DNA of 64,000 nucleotides from Marivirga arenosa (GCF_030503895.2 NZ_CP129970.2:994001-1058000), one strand, 5' to 3'; shown: positions 46,210-56,484, numbered from the stretch's first letter. Numbers and translations: made by a program. The notes: generated by a model not told the origin, from the letters alone.

Positions 46210-46893
46210 TTAATTTCTGGAGAAGAATGAATATTTTATAATTGATAAAATGATATAAATGAGGATAACGATTGGAACAGCTGAAAATTGAAAAATTGCC
46301 ACTAAAATTATAGCCATTATTATAGTCAGGTATCTGAAGATGTTATCCTGCCATTTCAAATTTTTAAACTTCAGTGCAATCATTGGGATTTCTGCCACAA
46401 GCAGATATGAAAAAAGAACCGCTATTATAATTAAGCTAGCTGTATCAAACAGATATTTCGAGAAAAAACTACCTTTTAAAAAAATCAAAAAACCTATGAA
46501 TAAGGCATTAGCGGGAGTTGGTAAACCTATAAATTCATCCGACTGACGAGTATCAATATTGAATTTAGCTAATCTGAATGCTGAAAAGACTGCTATTAAA
46601 AAGGCAATGAAACTCCATACCTCAGCTTCATTCAATTGAAGAAATTGAAAAAGTATGTAGGAAGGTAAAAAACCAAAAGTAACCATATCAGCTAAAGAAT
46701 CTAATTGTTTTCCAATTTCAGAATGAACCTTGAGCAATCGTGCTAACATTCCATCTAAAAAATCAAAAACAGCAGCCAACACTATGCAAAAAGCAGCCCA
46801 TTCGAATTCAAACTGACTAGTAAAATAAACTCCTACTGCACCAGTAAATAGATTCGCTGCTGTAATAGCATTAGGTATATTCTTTTTTATCAT
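46210..46893 (-). CDS. pssA: CDP-diacylglycerol-serine O-phosphatidyltransferase
   Basis: The 227-residue membrane protein has the CDP-alcohol phosphotransferase motif DGMLARLLKVHSEIGKQLDSLAD (DGxxAR, then GxxxDxxxD) near residue 47 and about seven membrane segments. It makes phosphatidylserine, the precursor of phosphatidylethanolamine. It lies between the MBL hydrolase gene (6 bp) and porU (41 bp). Confidence 0.93.
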   Translation of the reverse strand: MIKKNIPNAITAANLFTGAVGVYFTSQFEFEWAAFCIVLAAVFDFLDGMLARLLKVHSEIGKQLDSLADMVTFGFLPSYILFQFLQLNEAEVWSFIAFLIAVFSAFRLAKFNIDTRQSDEFIGLPTPANALFIGFLIFLKGSFFSKYLFDTASLIIIAVLFSYLLVAEIPMIALKFKNLKWQDNIFRYLTIIMAIILVAIFQFSAVPIVILIYIILSIIKYSFFSRN

Positions 46894-46899
46894 AGCAGT

Positions 46900-47544
46900 T
46901 TATTTTATAGCACAAAAAGGGTTTGATGCTTTCTCTTTTCCGAGTGTTGTAGTTGAACCGTGTCCACAATATACAACTACCTCATCATCATATTTAAATA
47001 GTTTATTTTGAATACTACTGATTAAAGTATCGTGATCACCACCAGGAAGATCTGTTCTACCTATGCTACCATCAAATAAAACATCCCCTCCTATAAATAC
47101 TTTCTCTTTTTCATTCATTAAACCAATGTGACCTGGAGCATGGCCTGGTAAAAACAACACCTCAAATTCTATATCTCCAATCTTGTGAATATCGCCTTCT
47201 TTAAGGAAGATATCAGGTTTAGAAATTTGATAATTGGCAAATCCATATGCGGCAGAATAAGTAGGGACTGCCTCTAAAATCGGTTTATCCTTCTCATGCA
47301 TATATAGCTTTACACCATATTTATCCTTCACAAATTGGTTTCCTAAAACATGATCAATATGACAATGTGTATTTATTAATTGCTGAACATTCAAGCCTTC
47401 ATCTTTTATGAAGTTTACCAACTCATCTTGCTCATAACCTTCATAACATCCTGGATCTATAACGGCAGCATTTTTATTATCATCATAAACCACATAAGTA
47501 TTCTCCATAAAAGGATTGAAAACAAATTGCTTAATGTGTATCAT
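46900..47544 (-). CDS. MBL-fold metallo-hydrolase, glyoxalase II-like
   Basis: The 214-residue protein has the metallo-beta-lactamase motif THCHIDHVLG (about 59-68), a later FLPGHAPGHIGL, GGDVLFDGSIGRTD and the last metal ligand in VYCGHGSTTT. This pattern matches YcbL/GloB-like thioesterases. It is the first gene of the minus-strand run ending with the M16-like protein. Confidence 0.92.
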   Translation of the reverse strand: MIHIKQFVFNPFMENTYVVYDDNKNAAVIDPGCYEGYEQDELVNFIKDEGLNVQQLINTHCHIDHVLGNQFVKDKYGVKLYMHEKDKPILEAVPTYSAAYGFANYQISKPDIFLKEGDIHKIGDIEFEVLFLPGHAPGHIGLMNEKEKVFIGGDVLFDGSIGRTDLPGGDHDTLISSIQNKLFKYDDEVVVYCGHGSTTTLGKEKASNPFCAIK

Positions 47545-47678
47545 ATCTCTATAGTTTGATGCAAATTTGTTGAAATTAAAGCTGATTGCCTAAAATATAT
47601 TTAATTATAGAAGGTGATTTGGATTGAAACAATCATAGTCTTTAATAATTTAATTCTTTTGAAAAGTAAAATTTCGTT

Positions 47679-48737
47679 ATGAAAGTTGATTACATTATAG
47701 TGGGTCACGGAATTGCTTCAGTTTCTGTAGTAGAGCATTTAAAGCTTCATAGAAAGTCGTTTGTTGTTATTTCAGAAAATAATCCTAATTCTAGTTCAAA
47801 AGTTGCAGCAGGTTTATACAACCCGATTACCGGAAGAAAAATGAAAAAAACCTGGTTAGCAGAACAGTTATTCTCCTATCTGGAAAGCTTTTATAGTAAT
47901 TTAGAAAAATCATTAAATACTAAATTCTTATATGACAAAGCCATATATCGACCTTTTCTATCTTTAGAAGATCAGAACGATTGGATGGCTAGAGAAGATG
48001 ATGCTACAGCATTTATAAAGCATACTTACACCAAATCTCATTTTACAAACTTTATTAAAGATCCATTTGGAGGCGTATTATTGAAGCATAGTGGCTTTTT
48101 AGATGTGAAAACTATGCTTGAAGCTCATCAGCAGTATTTAACTTCCATTAATGCCCTCATTGAAAAAAAGTTTGACTACAAAAGCCTGATTATAACTGAT
48201 GATACTATTGTATATCAAGAAATTAAAGCTCAAAATATAATTTTTTGCGATGGACCCCTAAGCGGAAATTCGTATTTTGATTGGGTTCCTACTGCACCAG
48301 TGAAAGGCGAGATTTTACATATTAAAACTGAAAAAGCTTTACCGGAAGATGTAATTTTTAATAGAGGAGTTTTTGTAGTAAAAAATACTCATCAAGACTA
48401 TTACAGAGTGGGTGCTACTTATGAATGGAAAAATCTTACATATGAACCTACTTCAAAAGCTAGAAATCAGCTTACAGAAAAATTAGATGACCTACTAAAT
48501 GTAAAATATGAGATTATAGATCAAGTAGCAGGAATTAGACCTTCAACAAAAGATAGGAGACCTTTAATTGGAAACCATCCTGCTCATAAGAACGTTTTTA
48601 TATTCAATGGATTAGGTACTAAAGGTGTATCATTAGCCCCATATTTTGCTAATGAGTTTGTGGAATCAATAATTAATTCAAAAAAATTAAATGATGAAGT
48701 AAACATTAAACGTTATTATCCATTATATTCAAGTTAG
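47679..48737 (+). CDS. FAD-dependent oxidoreductase (DAO family)
   Basis: The 352-residue protein opens with an FAD-binding segment YIIVGHGIASVSVVEHL and VAAGLYNPITGRKMKKTW, then a substrate domain and RPSTKDRRPLIGNHP...FIFNGLGTKGVSLAPYFANEF, the C-terminal FAD strand of DAO enzymes. The family oxidises amine groups; MnmC-like or glycine-oxidase-like substrates are possible. It ends one base before the next ATG. Confidence 0.85.
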   Translation: MKVDYIIVGHGIASVSVVEHLKLHRKSFVVISENNPNSSSKVAAGLYNPITGRKMKKTWLAEQLFSYLESFYSNLEKSLNTKFLYDKAIYRPFLSLEDQNDWMAREDDATAFIKHTYTKSHFTNFIKDPFGGVLLKHSGFLDVKTMLEAHQQYLTSINALIEKKFDYKSLIITDDTIVYQEIKAQNIIFCDGPLSGNSYFDWVPTAPVKGEILHIKTEKALPEDVIFNRGVFVVKNTHQDYYRVGATYEWKNLTYEPTSKARNQLTEKLDDLLNVKYEIIDQVAGIRPSTKDRRPLIGNHPAHKNVFIFNGLGTKGVSLAPYFANEFVESIINSKKLNDEVNIKRYYPLYSS

Positions 48738-48738
48738 T

Positions 48739-51700
48739 ATGAGATTAAGAACCTTTACATTCATTTTATTAATAGTAAGTATAACTTTTGCAAGTATTAC
48801 GCCTCAAGCTTTACGAGCACAAAACAGTGAGGAAACATTTGGTAAAAGTAGAATTCAATACAGATTTTTCGATTGGAAATATTATAGCACTTCTCATTTT
48901 GATGTTTATTATTACTATGGTGGACAAAAACTTGCTAAACAAGTTGCTAGCACTATAGAAGAGGATTTCCTACGGATTACAGACATCATGGGTTATGCAC
49001 CTTATAGTAAAACCAAAATTTTTATTTTTAATAGCAATATTGATTACAATCAAAGTAATGTTGGACTCAATGAGGCTCAGTTTGACATAAGTGGACAAAC
49101 TAATTTCCTCAAAACTCATTTAGAAGTTGCCTTCTCCGGTTCATTCGAAACACTTAGGAAAGAAATTAATTACAAAGTTTCAAAGCTATTCATCAAAGAC
49201 ATGCTTTTTGGCGGGGGCTTAGTATCTGAAGTTTTCCAATCCAATTCATTGTTTACAGTGCCAGAATGGTTCATTAATGGCGCAGCAGCCTACATAGCGT
49301 ATGGATGGAATGCAGAAATGGATGATTTCGTTAGGAATTATTTAATTGATCATAATCCCTCAAGCATTGAAAATTTGGAAGGAAAAGAAGCTGAACTAGC
49401 CGGTCAATCACTATGGAATTTTATTTCAGAAAAATATGGAAGAATTAATATTTCAAATACTCTCAACCTTACTAGAATTATAAGGAATGAAGAAAAAAGT
49501 ATTACCAACACCTTAGGAATACCTTTTAAAGCCTTTTTAAGTGAGTATAAATATTTCTACATTAATAACTTCACCAATATGGATACAGAAGAATTATCTT
49601 CTAAAAATCAAATTTCCAAACCGTGGATAGGTGAAGTAAAATACCAAACTAAAATTAGCCCAAATGGTGACTTCTTAGCATATTCAATAAATAACAGAGG
49701 GCATTTTAAAGTTAAACTTAGGAAGATAAGCAGCGGGCAAGAAAAAGTTATTTTTAGAGGGGGACAGAAAAGGTTAGAAAAATCTGAAGAAACTTTTGCT
49801 CCAGCTATGGACTGGGGTGATAGTGCTACTTTGGGTATTGTTAGTTACAATAGAGGTGTAAATCTTCTTAATCTTTACAATCCTTATACTGATAAAATTC
49901 AAAAACGTGACTTAAGAAAATTTGATCAAGTGAATCAAATTGACATCTATCCAAATGGTAAAACAGCGGTTGTAAGTGCTAATATTAATGCTCAATCCGA
50001 CCTTTATTTAATTAGTACAGGAAGACCTAATATCAGAAGATTAACTAATGATGTTTTTGACGATTTATACCCTGCTTTTATTCCAGATACAAAACGTATC
50101 GTTTTCTCAAGTAATCGAAAAACTGATAGTGTCTCCATAGATTATGGATATTCAGACATGGTAAGAAATTTTAACTTATTTGAATATGATATTGATAAGC
50201 CAAATGAGCTTAAACAAATTACCAAAGACTTCGGAGAAAATACTCAAATCGTAATTCCAGATAGTTCTACCCTCTTTTATGTTAGCGATAAATCAGGCAT
50301 TAACAATCTGTACCGATTCGACCTAGAAAAAGAGACCTCTACCCAAATTTCTGCCTATGGAACAGGGGTTCAAAATTATGATCTCAGACCTGAGCTGAAA
50401 CTCTATTCTGTAGTTCTGAATCAAAATGATACTGAAAAACTCTATCTAAAAGATGATTTCAGTGCTAATGAAGCTAAGTTTTTACCTTCCACATTAAGGA
50501 AGCAAGTTGAATTAAGCCGAAAATTAAATCCTAATCCAAGTATCAAGAATCAAGGGGCAGGGAAAAGCAATAACTTAGAAATACCCAAGGATAAAAACTT
50601 TAAAGAGGATTCAAATCTATCTAGTCTTCAAAAAAAGCTTAATCAAGGAAATGAAAACTCTACCAAGCTAGATGCAGATAACTTTGAATTTGAAGCACAA
50701 AAATTTGAACAAGACAAAGAAGAAAGCTCACTTTTAAAGAATTTAAGCAAACTAAGAAGTACTGCAAGCTTAATGGGGCCTTTTGATTATGAACCTACCT
50801 TCACAACAAATAATGTTACCGCCTCATGGAAAATCGATCCATTAATAGGACTTTCCATGTATTCAAGATATCAAATGAATGACTTAAGGGAGAATAATAA
50901 ATTCTACGGAGGATTTGATTTATCTCTACAGGATTTTAGAAGCGGTTCTATTTTTGGCGAATACCAATATCTTGAAAGATTGGTTGATTATAGTGTAAGG
51001 TTTGAAAGAGATGTTTATGCTACAAAACTTAATGACAGATTTACAGATCAAACTTATGCATTAAATAACATCAGTTTTGGTGGGGCTTTCCCCTTTTCAA
51101 ATAATAGTAGAATAAGTGTTAAGCCTCATGTTATCTACAGACAGTTTATAGAAAGTAGCTTTAATGTTCTGACTCAAGGTAACAATTTGGCTAAAAGCCC
51201 ACTTTCAAATGATTGGCTTTTTGGAGGTAAAATCGAATATATCTATGATGATTCAGAACCCATTGGTTTAAATATGCGCCAGGGTTTAAGAGGAAAAGTT
51301 GCTTTCGAGAATTATACAAGTGGTTTTGCGGCAGGTCAATCATTTAGTAAAATTTATTTAGATGTTAGAAACTATCAAAAGATATTTAGAGAAATCACAT
51401 TTGCCAGTAGACTTTATGTTGGCGGATTTTTAGGTCAGAATTCACCCTATTTTATGTTAGGTGGAGTTGAAAACTGGGTTTTCAGAAGAATTAATCAGCC
51501 CGCTTCTGGAGATGAAGTTACAATAGAGGAGAATCCTTTATCAATTACTTCATCTGAAAGTCCTATCTACAATGAGAATTTACTTTTCCATGAATTTATA
51601 ACTGGCTTAAGAGGTTTTCAGCTAAATGAATTCAGCGGCAAAAATGTTATCCTCTTAAGCAATGAATTAAGATTTCCTATTTTTAGAGTGTTAAGTAATA

Positions 51701-51999
51701 ATTCAATGAATTCTACTTTTGCTCGCAATTTCCAAGTTATAGGATTCTATGATATAGGAACGGCCTGGTTAGGAGGAAGCCCTTGGGCACAAGACAATAG
51801 TATAAACCGCCAGAATATAGAAGCTGATAATTTCAAAGCTGTTATTAGAAATTACAAAAACCCTTGGTTATCTTCGCTCGGATTAGGGCTTAGAACAACT
51901 TTATTAGGTTATTATATAAGATTAGATTACGCCTATCCTATTGAAGATTATATTGTTCAAGACCCCAAACTTAGTTTAAGTATAGGATACGATTTTTAA
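48739..51999 (+). CDS. large envelope protein: peptidase-MA-like, TolB-like propeller and C-terminal barrel
   Basis: The 1,086-residue protein has a signal peptide (cut near residue 28, LRAQNSEET), an N-terminal region like peptidase MA domains (SHFDVYYYYGGQKLA, VPEWFINGAAAYIAYG), TolB/PD40-like repeats (about 300-560; SPNGDFLAYSINNRG, YPAFIPDTKRIVFSSNRK), a charged linker, and a C-terminal part of alternating strands ending in Tyr-Asp-Phe as in outer-membrane barrels. Where gluzincins have WxxEG it reads WFINGA, so it is probably not an active protease. Its function is unknown. Confidence 0.75.
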   Translation: MRLRTFTFILLIVSITFASITPQALRAQNSEETFGKSRIQYRFFDWKYYSTSHFDVYYYYGGQKLAKQVASTIEEDFLRITDIMGYAPYSKTKIFIFNSNIDYNQSNVGLNEAQFDISGQTNFLKTHLEVAFSGSFETLRKEINYKVSKLFIKDMLFGGGLVSEVFQSNSLFTVPEWFINGAAAYIAYGWNAEMDDFVRNYLIDHNPSSIENLEGKEAELAGQSLWNFISEKYGRINISNTLNLTRIIRNEEKSITNTLGIPFKAFLSEYKYFYINNFTNMDTEELSSKNQISKPWIGEVKYQTKISPNGDFLAYSINNRGHFKVKLRKISSGQEKVIFRGGQKRLEKSEETFAPAMDWGDSATLGIVSYNRGVNLLNLYNPYTDKIQKRDLRKFDQVNQIDIYPNGKTAVVSANINAQSDLYLISTGRPNIRRLTNDVFDDLYPAFIPDTKRIVFSSNRKTDSVSIDYGYSDMVRNFNLFEYDIDKPNELKQITKDFGENTQIVIPDSSTLFYVSDKSGINNLYRFDLEKETSTQISAYGTGVQNYDLRPELKLYSVVLNQNDTEKLYLKDDFSANEAKFLPSTLRKQVELSRKLNPNPSIKNQGAGKSNNLEIPKDKNFKEDSNLSSLQKKLNQGNENSTKLDADNFEFEAQKFEQDKEESSLLKNLSKLRSTASLMGPFDYEPTFTTNNVTASWKIDPLIGLSMYSRYQMNDLRENNKFYGGFDLSLQDFRSGSIFGEYQYLERLVDYSVRFERDVYATKLNDRFTDQTYALNNISFGGAFPFSNNSRISVKPHVIYRQFIESSFNVLTQGNNLAKSPLSNDWLFGGKIEYIYDDSEPIGLNMRQGLRGKVAFENYTSGFAAGQSFSKIYLDVRNYQKIFREITFASRLYVGGFLGQNSPYFMLGGVENWVFRRINQPASGDEVTIEENPLSITSSESPIYNENLLFHEFITGLRGFQLNEFSGKNVILLSNELRFPIFRVLSNNSMNSTFARNFQVIGFYDIGTAWLGGSPWAQDNSINRQNIEADNFKAVIRNYKNPWLSSLGLGLRTTLLGYYIRLDYAYPIEDYIVQDPKLSLSIGYDF

Positions 52000-52008
52000 T
52001 ATTTTTCC

Positions 52009-52887
52009 ATGATCAAATCAATGACTGGCTTTGGTAATGCCGAAGCACAAAACGAGAATATTTCTGTTGAAGTAGAAATTAAAACACTCAATTCTAAATT
52101 TTTAGATTTATCATTAAAACTCCCTAAAACTCTTAATGCACAAGAGATTGAAATTCGAAATGTTATCAATAAGAAATTAATTAGAGGAAAAGCTGCTGTC
52201 AACATAAAAATCAGCACTAAGAATAAACAATTAGCATTACCTAACATTGATCAAGAATTATTCACGGCTTACTATGAAAAGCTTTCAGATCTTGAGGAGA
52301 CTAATGGAAGAAAGTTTAATGACCTTATGAAGATGACCTTAGAGGCTCCAGAAATCATGAAGTTTGAAGATGAGAACCTTTCTGAGGAAGATTTGAAATT
52401 AATAAATGATACGCTAAATAATGCAATAGATAGCTGTAATGATTTTCGTAAATCAGAAGGTCAAAAAGTAGGTTCTATTCTAGGAAGTTATGTGGATACC
52501 ATAGCAGAAAAATTAGAAAATGCTAAAATAATTGAACCTCAAAGGTTAGAGAAAATCCGAACTAGGCTACAAAACAATATTAAGGAACTTACTCAGTCGG
52601 TTGATTATGATCAAGATAGACTGGAACAAGAACTTATTTATTACTCAGAAAAATTAGATGTTCATGAGGAAATGGAGAGATTAGCTATTCACTTAAAATA
52701 TTTCTCTGATACACTTAACAGTAAAGCGGAATCTCATGGCAAAAAACTAGGGTTTATCAGTCAGGAAATAGGTCGTGAAATCAATACTCTGGGATCAAAA
52801 GCAAATGATTCAGACTTACAAGAGCAAGTGATTCAGATGAAGGAAGAGCTTGAAAAAATTAAAGAACAATCTTTAAATGTTTTATAA
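52009..52887 (+). CDS. yicC: YicC family endoribonuclease-like protein
   Basis: The 292-residue protein begins MIKSMTGFGNAEAQNENISVEVEIKTLNSKFLDL and ends in the YicC C-terminal domain (ERLAIHLKYFSDTL ... GKKLGFISQEIGREINTLGSKANDSDLQ). E. coli YicC is an endoribonuclease acting on small RNAs. It starts 9 bp after the envelope protein stop. A guanylate kinase gene often follows yicC; here it does not. Confidence 0.95.
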   Translation: MIKSMTGFGNAEAQNENISVEVEIKTLNSKFLDLSLKLPKTLNAQEIEIRNVINKKLIRGKAAVNIKISTKNKQLALPNIDQELFTAYYEKLSDLEETNGRKFNDLMKMTLEAPEIMKFEDENLSEEDLKLINDTLNNAIDSCNDFRKSEGQKVGSILGSYVDTIAEKLENAKIIEPQRLEKIRTRLQNNIKELTQSVDYDQDRLEQELIYYSEKLDVHEEMERLAIHLKYFSDTLNSKAESHGKKLGFISQEIGREINTLGSKANDSDLQEQVIQMKEELEKIKEQSLNVL

Positions 52888-52891
52888 AATG

Positions 52892-52921
52892 AAAGGCTTG
52901 GCACTAAAATACCAAGCCTTT
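52892..52921. terminator. terminator between yicC and the DUF6702 gene
   Basis: 10-bp stem AAAGGCTTGG / CCAAGCCTTT with a 10-nt loop and T tract on the plus strand. It lies between convergent genes and may work both ways. Confidence 0.85.
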
Positions 52922-52926
52922 ATTTT

Positions 52927-53427
52927 TTAATAATAATCAAATTCTACCTCCTGGGTTTCATCCCCATCAACCAGCCTAACTGTTTTGATCTCTCCTCCCA
53001 CTTCTGTATGGACTAAATTCGATTGCGTATCAAATTCATCGAATAATACAGTATTTGTAATTTTAAAAATATTCGGCTTTCGTACTTTGTATATCTCTTG
53101 GTAAATCCAAAGCACGTTTTCTTCTAGTTCACTACCGATATAAGTGATCTCTTGTAGTTTCCCATCTATCTCAACTGAAAATCTTTTTGAATAATAATCT
53201 TCTAACATCTCATCAATTTCAGCCGTATTCTTCATTGCCAAAATATCTAGATTTACATTATAATGCTTGTTCAAAGTCTGTTCGAAGTCATCTACGAATA
53301 CCTTATGCATGATTTGAACAGATTTGGTTTCTTCTTTATAGACCAAATCAGAAATGGAAACATAAAAGGGATGAACAACTCCGCTAAGCACCCATAAAAA
53401 ACCGATTATAAAATTGCTATATATCAT
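52927..53427 (-). CDS. DUF6702 family protein
   Basis: The 166-residue protein has an N-terminal hydrophobic export segment followed by HPFYVSISDLVYKEE and VQIMHKVFVDDFEQTLNKHYNVNLDIL, the layout of DUF6702 proteins of Bacteroidota. The family is exported and of unknown role. In relatives it is often found near HupE-like and M1 peptidase genes, and here both lie just across the divergent gap. Confidence 0.8.
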   Translation of the reverse strand: MIYSNFIIGFLWVLSGVVHPFYVSISDLVYKEETKSVQIMHKVFVDDFEQTLNKHYNVNLDILAMKNTAEIDEMLEDYYSKRFSVEIDGKLQEITYIGSELEENVLWIYQEIYKVRKPNIFKITNTVLFDEFDTQSNLVHTEVGGEIKTVRLVDGDETQEVEFDYY

Positions 53428-53512
53428 TTTAAAAAGTCTTATGTCTGTTTTGCAAAATTATGGTAATATTATGGTTTCTAAACAAATTAAACTGAAAATT
53501 ATATAGGTGGAT

Positions 53513-54100
53513 ATGTCTACTTTTAAAGCCTACTTTCTTGAAGGATTTCATCATATTTTAGATGTTAACGGATATGATCACATTTTATTTGTTTTGGCCT
53601 TATCAGCTATTTACTTAATGAAAGATTGGCGCAAAGTACTAATCTTGATTACAGCTTTTACTATTGGTCATTCCATAACGTTGGCACTTTCCACCTTAAA
53701 CATTGTAGAGATTAAAGCAGAATTAATTGAATTTTTAATTCCAGTTACAATTTTCATCACTGCCTTTGCCAATCTATTTAAAAAAGAGCGAAGTCTTAAA
53801 TCAACCAATAGCATGCAATTGAATTATATCTTTGCATTGTTGTTTGGGCTGATTCATGGCTTAGGGTTTAGTAATTACTTAAAAGCAATACTAGGTAAAA
53901 ACAGTTCTATTGTAATGGAGTTATTAGCTTTTAACATAGGACTTGAGATCGGTCAAATTATAGTAGTACTTAGTTTCTTACTTATATCTTTTATCTTTAT
54001 AGACATATTAGGAACAAAAAGACGAGATTGGGTGCTCATCATATCAAGTGCTATTGGTGGAATAGCCATTACAATCATGATGGAAACGAAATTTTGGTAA
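53513..54100 (+). CDS. HupE/UreJ family membrane protein
   Basis: The ATG at 53513 is preferred over the GTG two codons earlier; 195 residues. Six membrane segments with GFHHILDVNGYDHILFVLAL, TAFTIGHSITLALS and LFGLIHGLGFSNYL show the HupE/UreJ His/Asp pattern, fitting a nickel or other metal permease-like role. Hydrogenase and urease genes are absent nearby, so the metal is unknown. It starts 20 bp before the M1 peptidase gene and is probably co-transcribed. Confidence 0.85.
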   Translation: MSTFKAYFLEGFHHILDVNGYDHILFVLALSAIYLMKDWRKVLILITAFTIGHSITLALSTLNIVEIKAELIEFLIPVTIFITAFANLFKKERSLKSTNSMQLNYIFALLFGLIHGLGFSNYLKAILGKNSSIVMELLAFNIGLEIGQIIVVLSFLLISFIFIDILGTKRRDWVLIISSAIGGIAITIMMETKFW

Positions 54101-54120
54101 GTTTTAAATAATAAAATAAT

Positions 54121-56430
54121 ATGAAAAGACTATTTACAGCCTTTTTGGCATTTTTTGCTTTTGCTGCAACTGCACAAGAGTACCAAAACCAGGGCAAATT
54201 CGAGCAGTTAGATTATATGTTAAGGTCACCGAATGTTTACAGAACAGCTTCTGGTGCACCTGGTCATATTTATTGGCAACAAAGAGCTGATTATAAAATT
54301 GATGTTACATTAGATGAGAAAAAGAATCAAATTAAAGGTTCTGAAACCATTACATATGTTAACAATTCACCTGATGAATTAACTTATTTATGGGTACAGC
54401 TTGATCAAAATATGCGTGCTAAAAACAGCATGACGTATGATGTAGCTGAAAACAGTGTGCCTGATAGAGCTACTGAAGGGCAAATTGACGGAATGATGGG
54501 CTATCCAGATTATGATGGGGGTCATAAAATTCAAAAGTTAGTTGATGCTGAAGGAAATGATATGGAATATACCATCAACAATACTATGATGAGAATTGAT
54601 TTAGAAGAGCCTTTAAAAGCAGGTGAAGAAATCTCTTTCTCAATTGACTGGTATTATAACATTAATGACAGAGCTAGAATGGGCGGCCGTGGTGGTTTCG
54701 ATTATTTCGAAGGCGATGATAACACCGTTTATACCATCACGCAGTGGTTTCCAAGAATGGCAGTTTATAATGATTTTGAAGGATGGCAAAACAAACAATT
54801 CCTTGGAAGAGGTGAATTTGCCCTACCATTTGGTGACTATGAAGTGAATATAACAGTTCCTGAAGATCACATTGTCGCTTCTACTGGTGAATTGCAAAAT
54901 GCAGAAGAGGTTTTAACTGAAGATCAATTGGAAAGATGGGAGAAATCAAAAACTTCCGATGATCCTGTTTTAATCGTAACAAAAAAAGAAGCTGAGAAAG
55001 CAGAAAAAAGTAAAGCTTCAGGCACTAAAACTTGGACTTATAAGGCTGAAAACGTCAGAGATTTCGCGTTCGGATCATCTCGTAAATTCATTTGGGATGC
55101 AATGGGAGTTGACATTGAAGGCAGAACGGTAATGGCGATGTCATATTATCCTAAAGAAGCTTGGGGTTTATGGGATAAGTATTCTACAAGAGTAGTTGCT
55201 CATACCTTAAAAGTATATTCAAGAATGACTATTCCTTATCCTTATCCAGTTGCTATCTCAGTTGAGGCAGCAAATGGTATGGAATATCCGATGATTTGTT
55301 TCAACTACGGTCGTCCTGCTGAAGATGGCACTTATTCTGCAAGAACTAAATACGGGATGATCGGTGTGATTACGCACGAAGTGGGTCACAACTTCTTCCC
55401 AATGATTGTTAACTCTGATGAGCGTCAGTGGACATGGATGGATGAAGGTTTAAATAGCTTTGTTCAATTCATTGCTGAGCAAGAGTGGGAACCCAATTAC
55501 CCAAGTAGAAGAGGCCCTGCTGGAAACATTGTTTCTTATATGAAAGGAGATAAAGCAAATATACGCCCTATCATGACCAACTCTGAAAATATCATTCAGT
55601 TTGGTAATAATGCTTACGGAAAGCCAGCTACCGCTCTAAATATTTTAAGAGAAACTGTGATGGGAAGAGAGCTTTTTGATAAAGCCTTCAAAACTTTTTC
55701 TGAAAGATGGGCATTCAAACACCCAACTCCTTCAGACTTCTTTAGAACAATGGAAGATGCTTCTGCAGTTGATTTAGATTGGTTCTGGAGAGGATGGTTC
55801 TACAGTGTTGATCATGTAGATATTGCAATAAATGATGTTGAATGGTATAAATTCGATTCAAAAAATCCTGATGTAGAAAACAAAATTAAAAAAGAAAGAG
55901 CTGAAGCTGGTAGTTACCATGTAACACCAGACAAAAACGAAGCTGCGGGTATCACTACTGTAGTAGAGAAAAACCCAGAATTAAAAGACTTTTACAACTC
56001 ATATGATCCTTATAGTGTGGATAGTGATGATAAAAAAGCATATAAGACTTTCAGAGCTTCATTATCTTCAAAGGAAAAAGAGCTTTTAGATGGTGGATAT
56101 AATTTCTATGAAATTCACTATGAAAATAAAGGCGGTTTAGTAATGCCAATTATTCTGAAAGCAACATATAAGGACGGCAGCACTGAAACAGTAACTTACC
56201 CAGCCGAAATATGGAGAAGAAGCGAAAATAAGGCTACAAAAGTTTTCATCACTCAAAAAGAAGTGGTTCAGTTTCAATTAGATCCAAAAAGAGAAACAGC
56301 TGATACTGACGAAGAAAACAACTATTGGCCACCAAGAAATATTCCTAACAAATTCGAATTATATAAAAGAAGAAATGATACGCCTAGAGGTCAGTCGCCA
56401 GCTGATAACGAAATGAGTAGAAATAAATAA
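54121..56430 (+). CDS. M1 family metallopeptidase
   Basis: The 769-residue protein has a signal peptide (AFFAFAATAQEY, cut near 18), an N-terminal M1 beta domain, and the zinc site H419-E-V-G-H423 with E442 in WTWMDEGLN, exactly the HExxH-x18-E spacing. The aminopeptidase GxMEN motif reads NGMEYP, so exopeptidase specificity may differ. It is exported and probably cleaves peptides in the periplasm. Terminator follows. Confidence 0.94.
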   Translation: MKRLFTAFLAFFAFAATAQEYQNQGKFEQLDYMLRSPNVYRTASGAPGHIYWQQRADYKIDVTLDEKKNQIKGSETITYVNNSPDELTYLWVQLDQNMRAKNSMTYDVAENSVPDRATEGQIDGMMGYPDYDGGHKIQKLVDAEGNDMEYTINNTMMRIDLEEPLKAGEEISFSIDWYYNINDRARMGGRGGFDYFEGDDNTVYTITQWFPRMAVYNDFEGWQNKQFLGRGEFALPFGDYEVNITVPEDHIVASTGELQNAEEVLTEDQLERWEKSKTSDDPVLIVTKKEAEKAEKSKASGTKTWTYKAENVRDFAFGSSRKFIWDAMGVDIEGRTVMAMSYYPKEAWGLWDKYSTRVVAHTLKVYSRMTIPYPYPVAISVEAANGMEYPMICFNYGRPAEDGTYSARTKYGMIGVITHEVGHNFFPMIVNSDERQWTWMDEGLNSFVQFIAEQEWEPNYPSRRGPAGNIVSYMKGDKANIRPIMTNSENIIQFGNNAYGKPATALNILRETVMGRELFDKAFKTFSERWAFKHPTPSDFFRTMEDASAVDLDWFWRGWFYSVDHVDIAINDVEWYKFDSKNPDVENKIKKERAEAGSYHVTPDKNEAAGITTVVEKNPELKDFYNSYDPYSVDSDDKKAYKTFRASLSSKEKELLDGGYNFYEIHYENKGGLVMPIILKATYKDGSTETVTYPAEIWRRSENKATKVFITQKEVVQFQLDPKRETADTDEENNYWPPRNIPNKFELYKRRNDTPRGQSPADNEMSRNK

Positions 56431-56454
56431 TAGGAATAAAATATCAGAAAAAAC

Positions 56455-56484
56455 AAAAAGGCAGGGAACCACCCCTGCCTTTTT
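56455..56484 (+). terminator. terminator after the M1 peptidase gene
   Basis: 12-bp stem AAAAAGGCAGGG / CCCTGCCTTTTT with a 6-nt loop and T tract. Confidence 0.92.
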
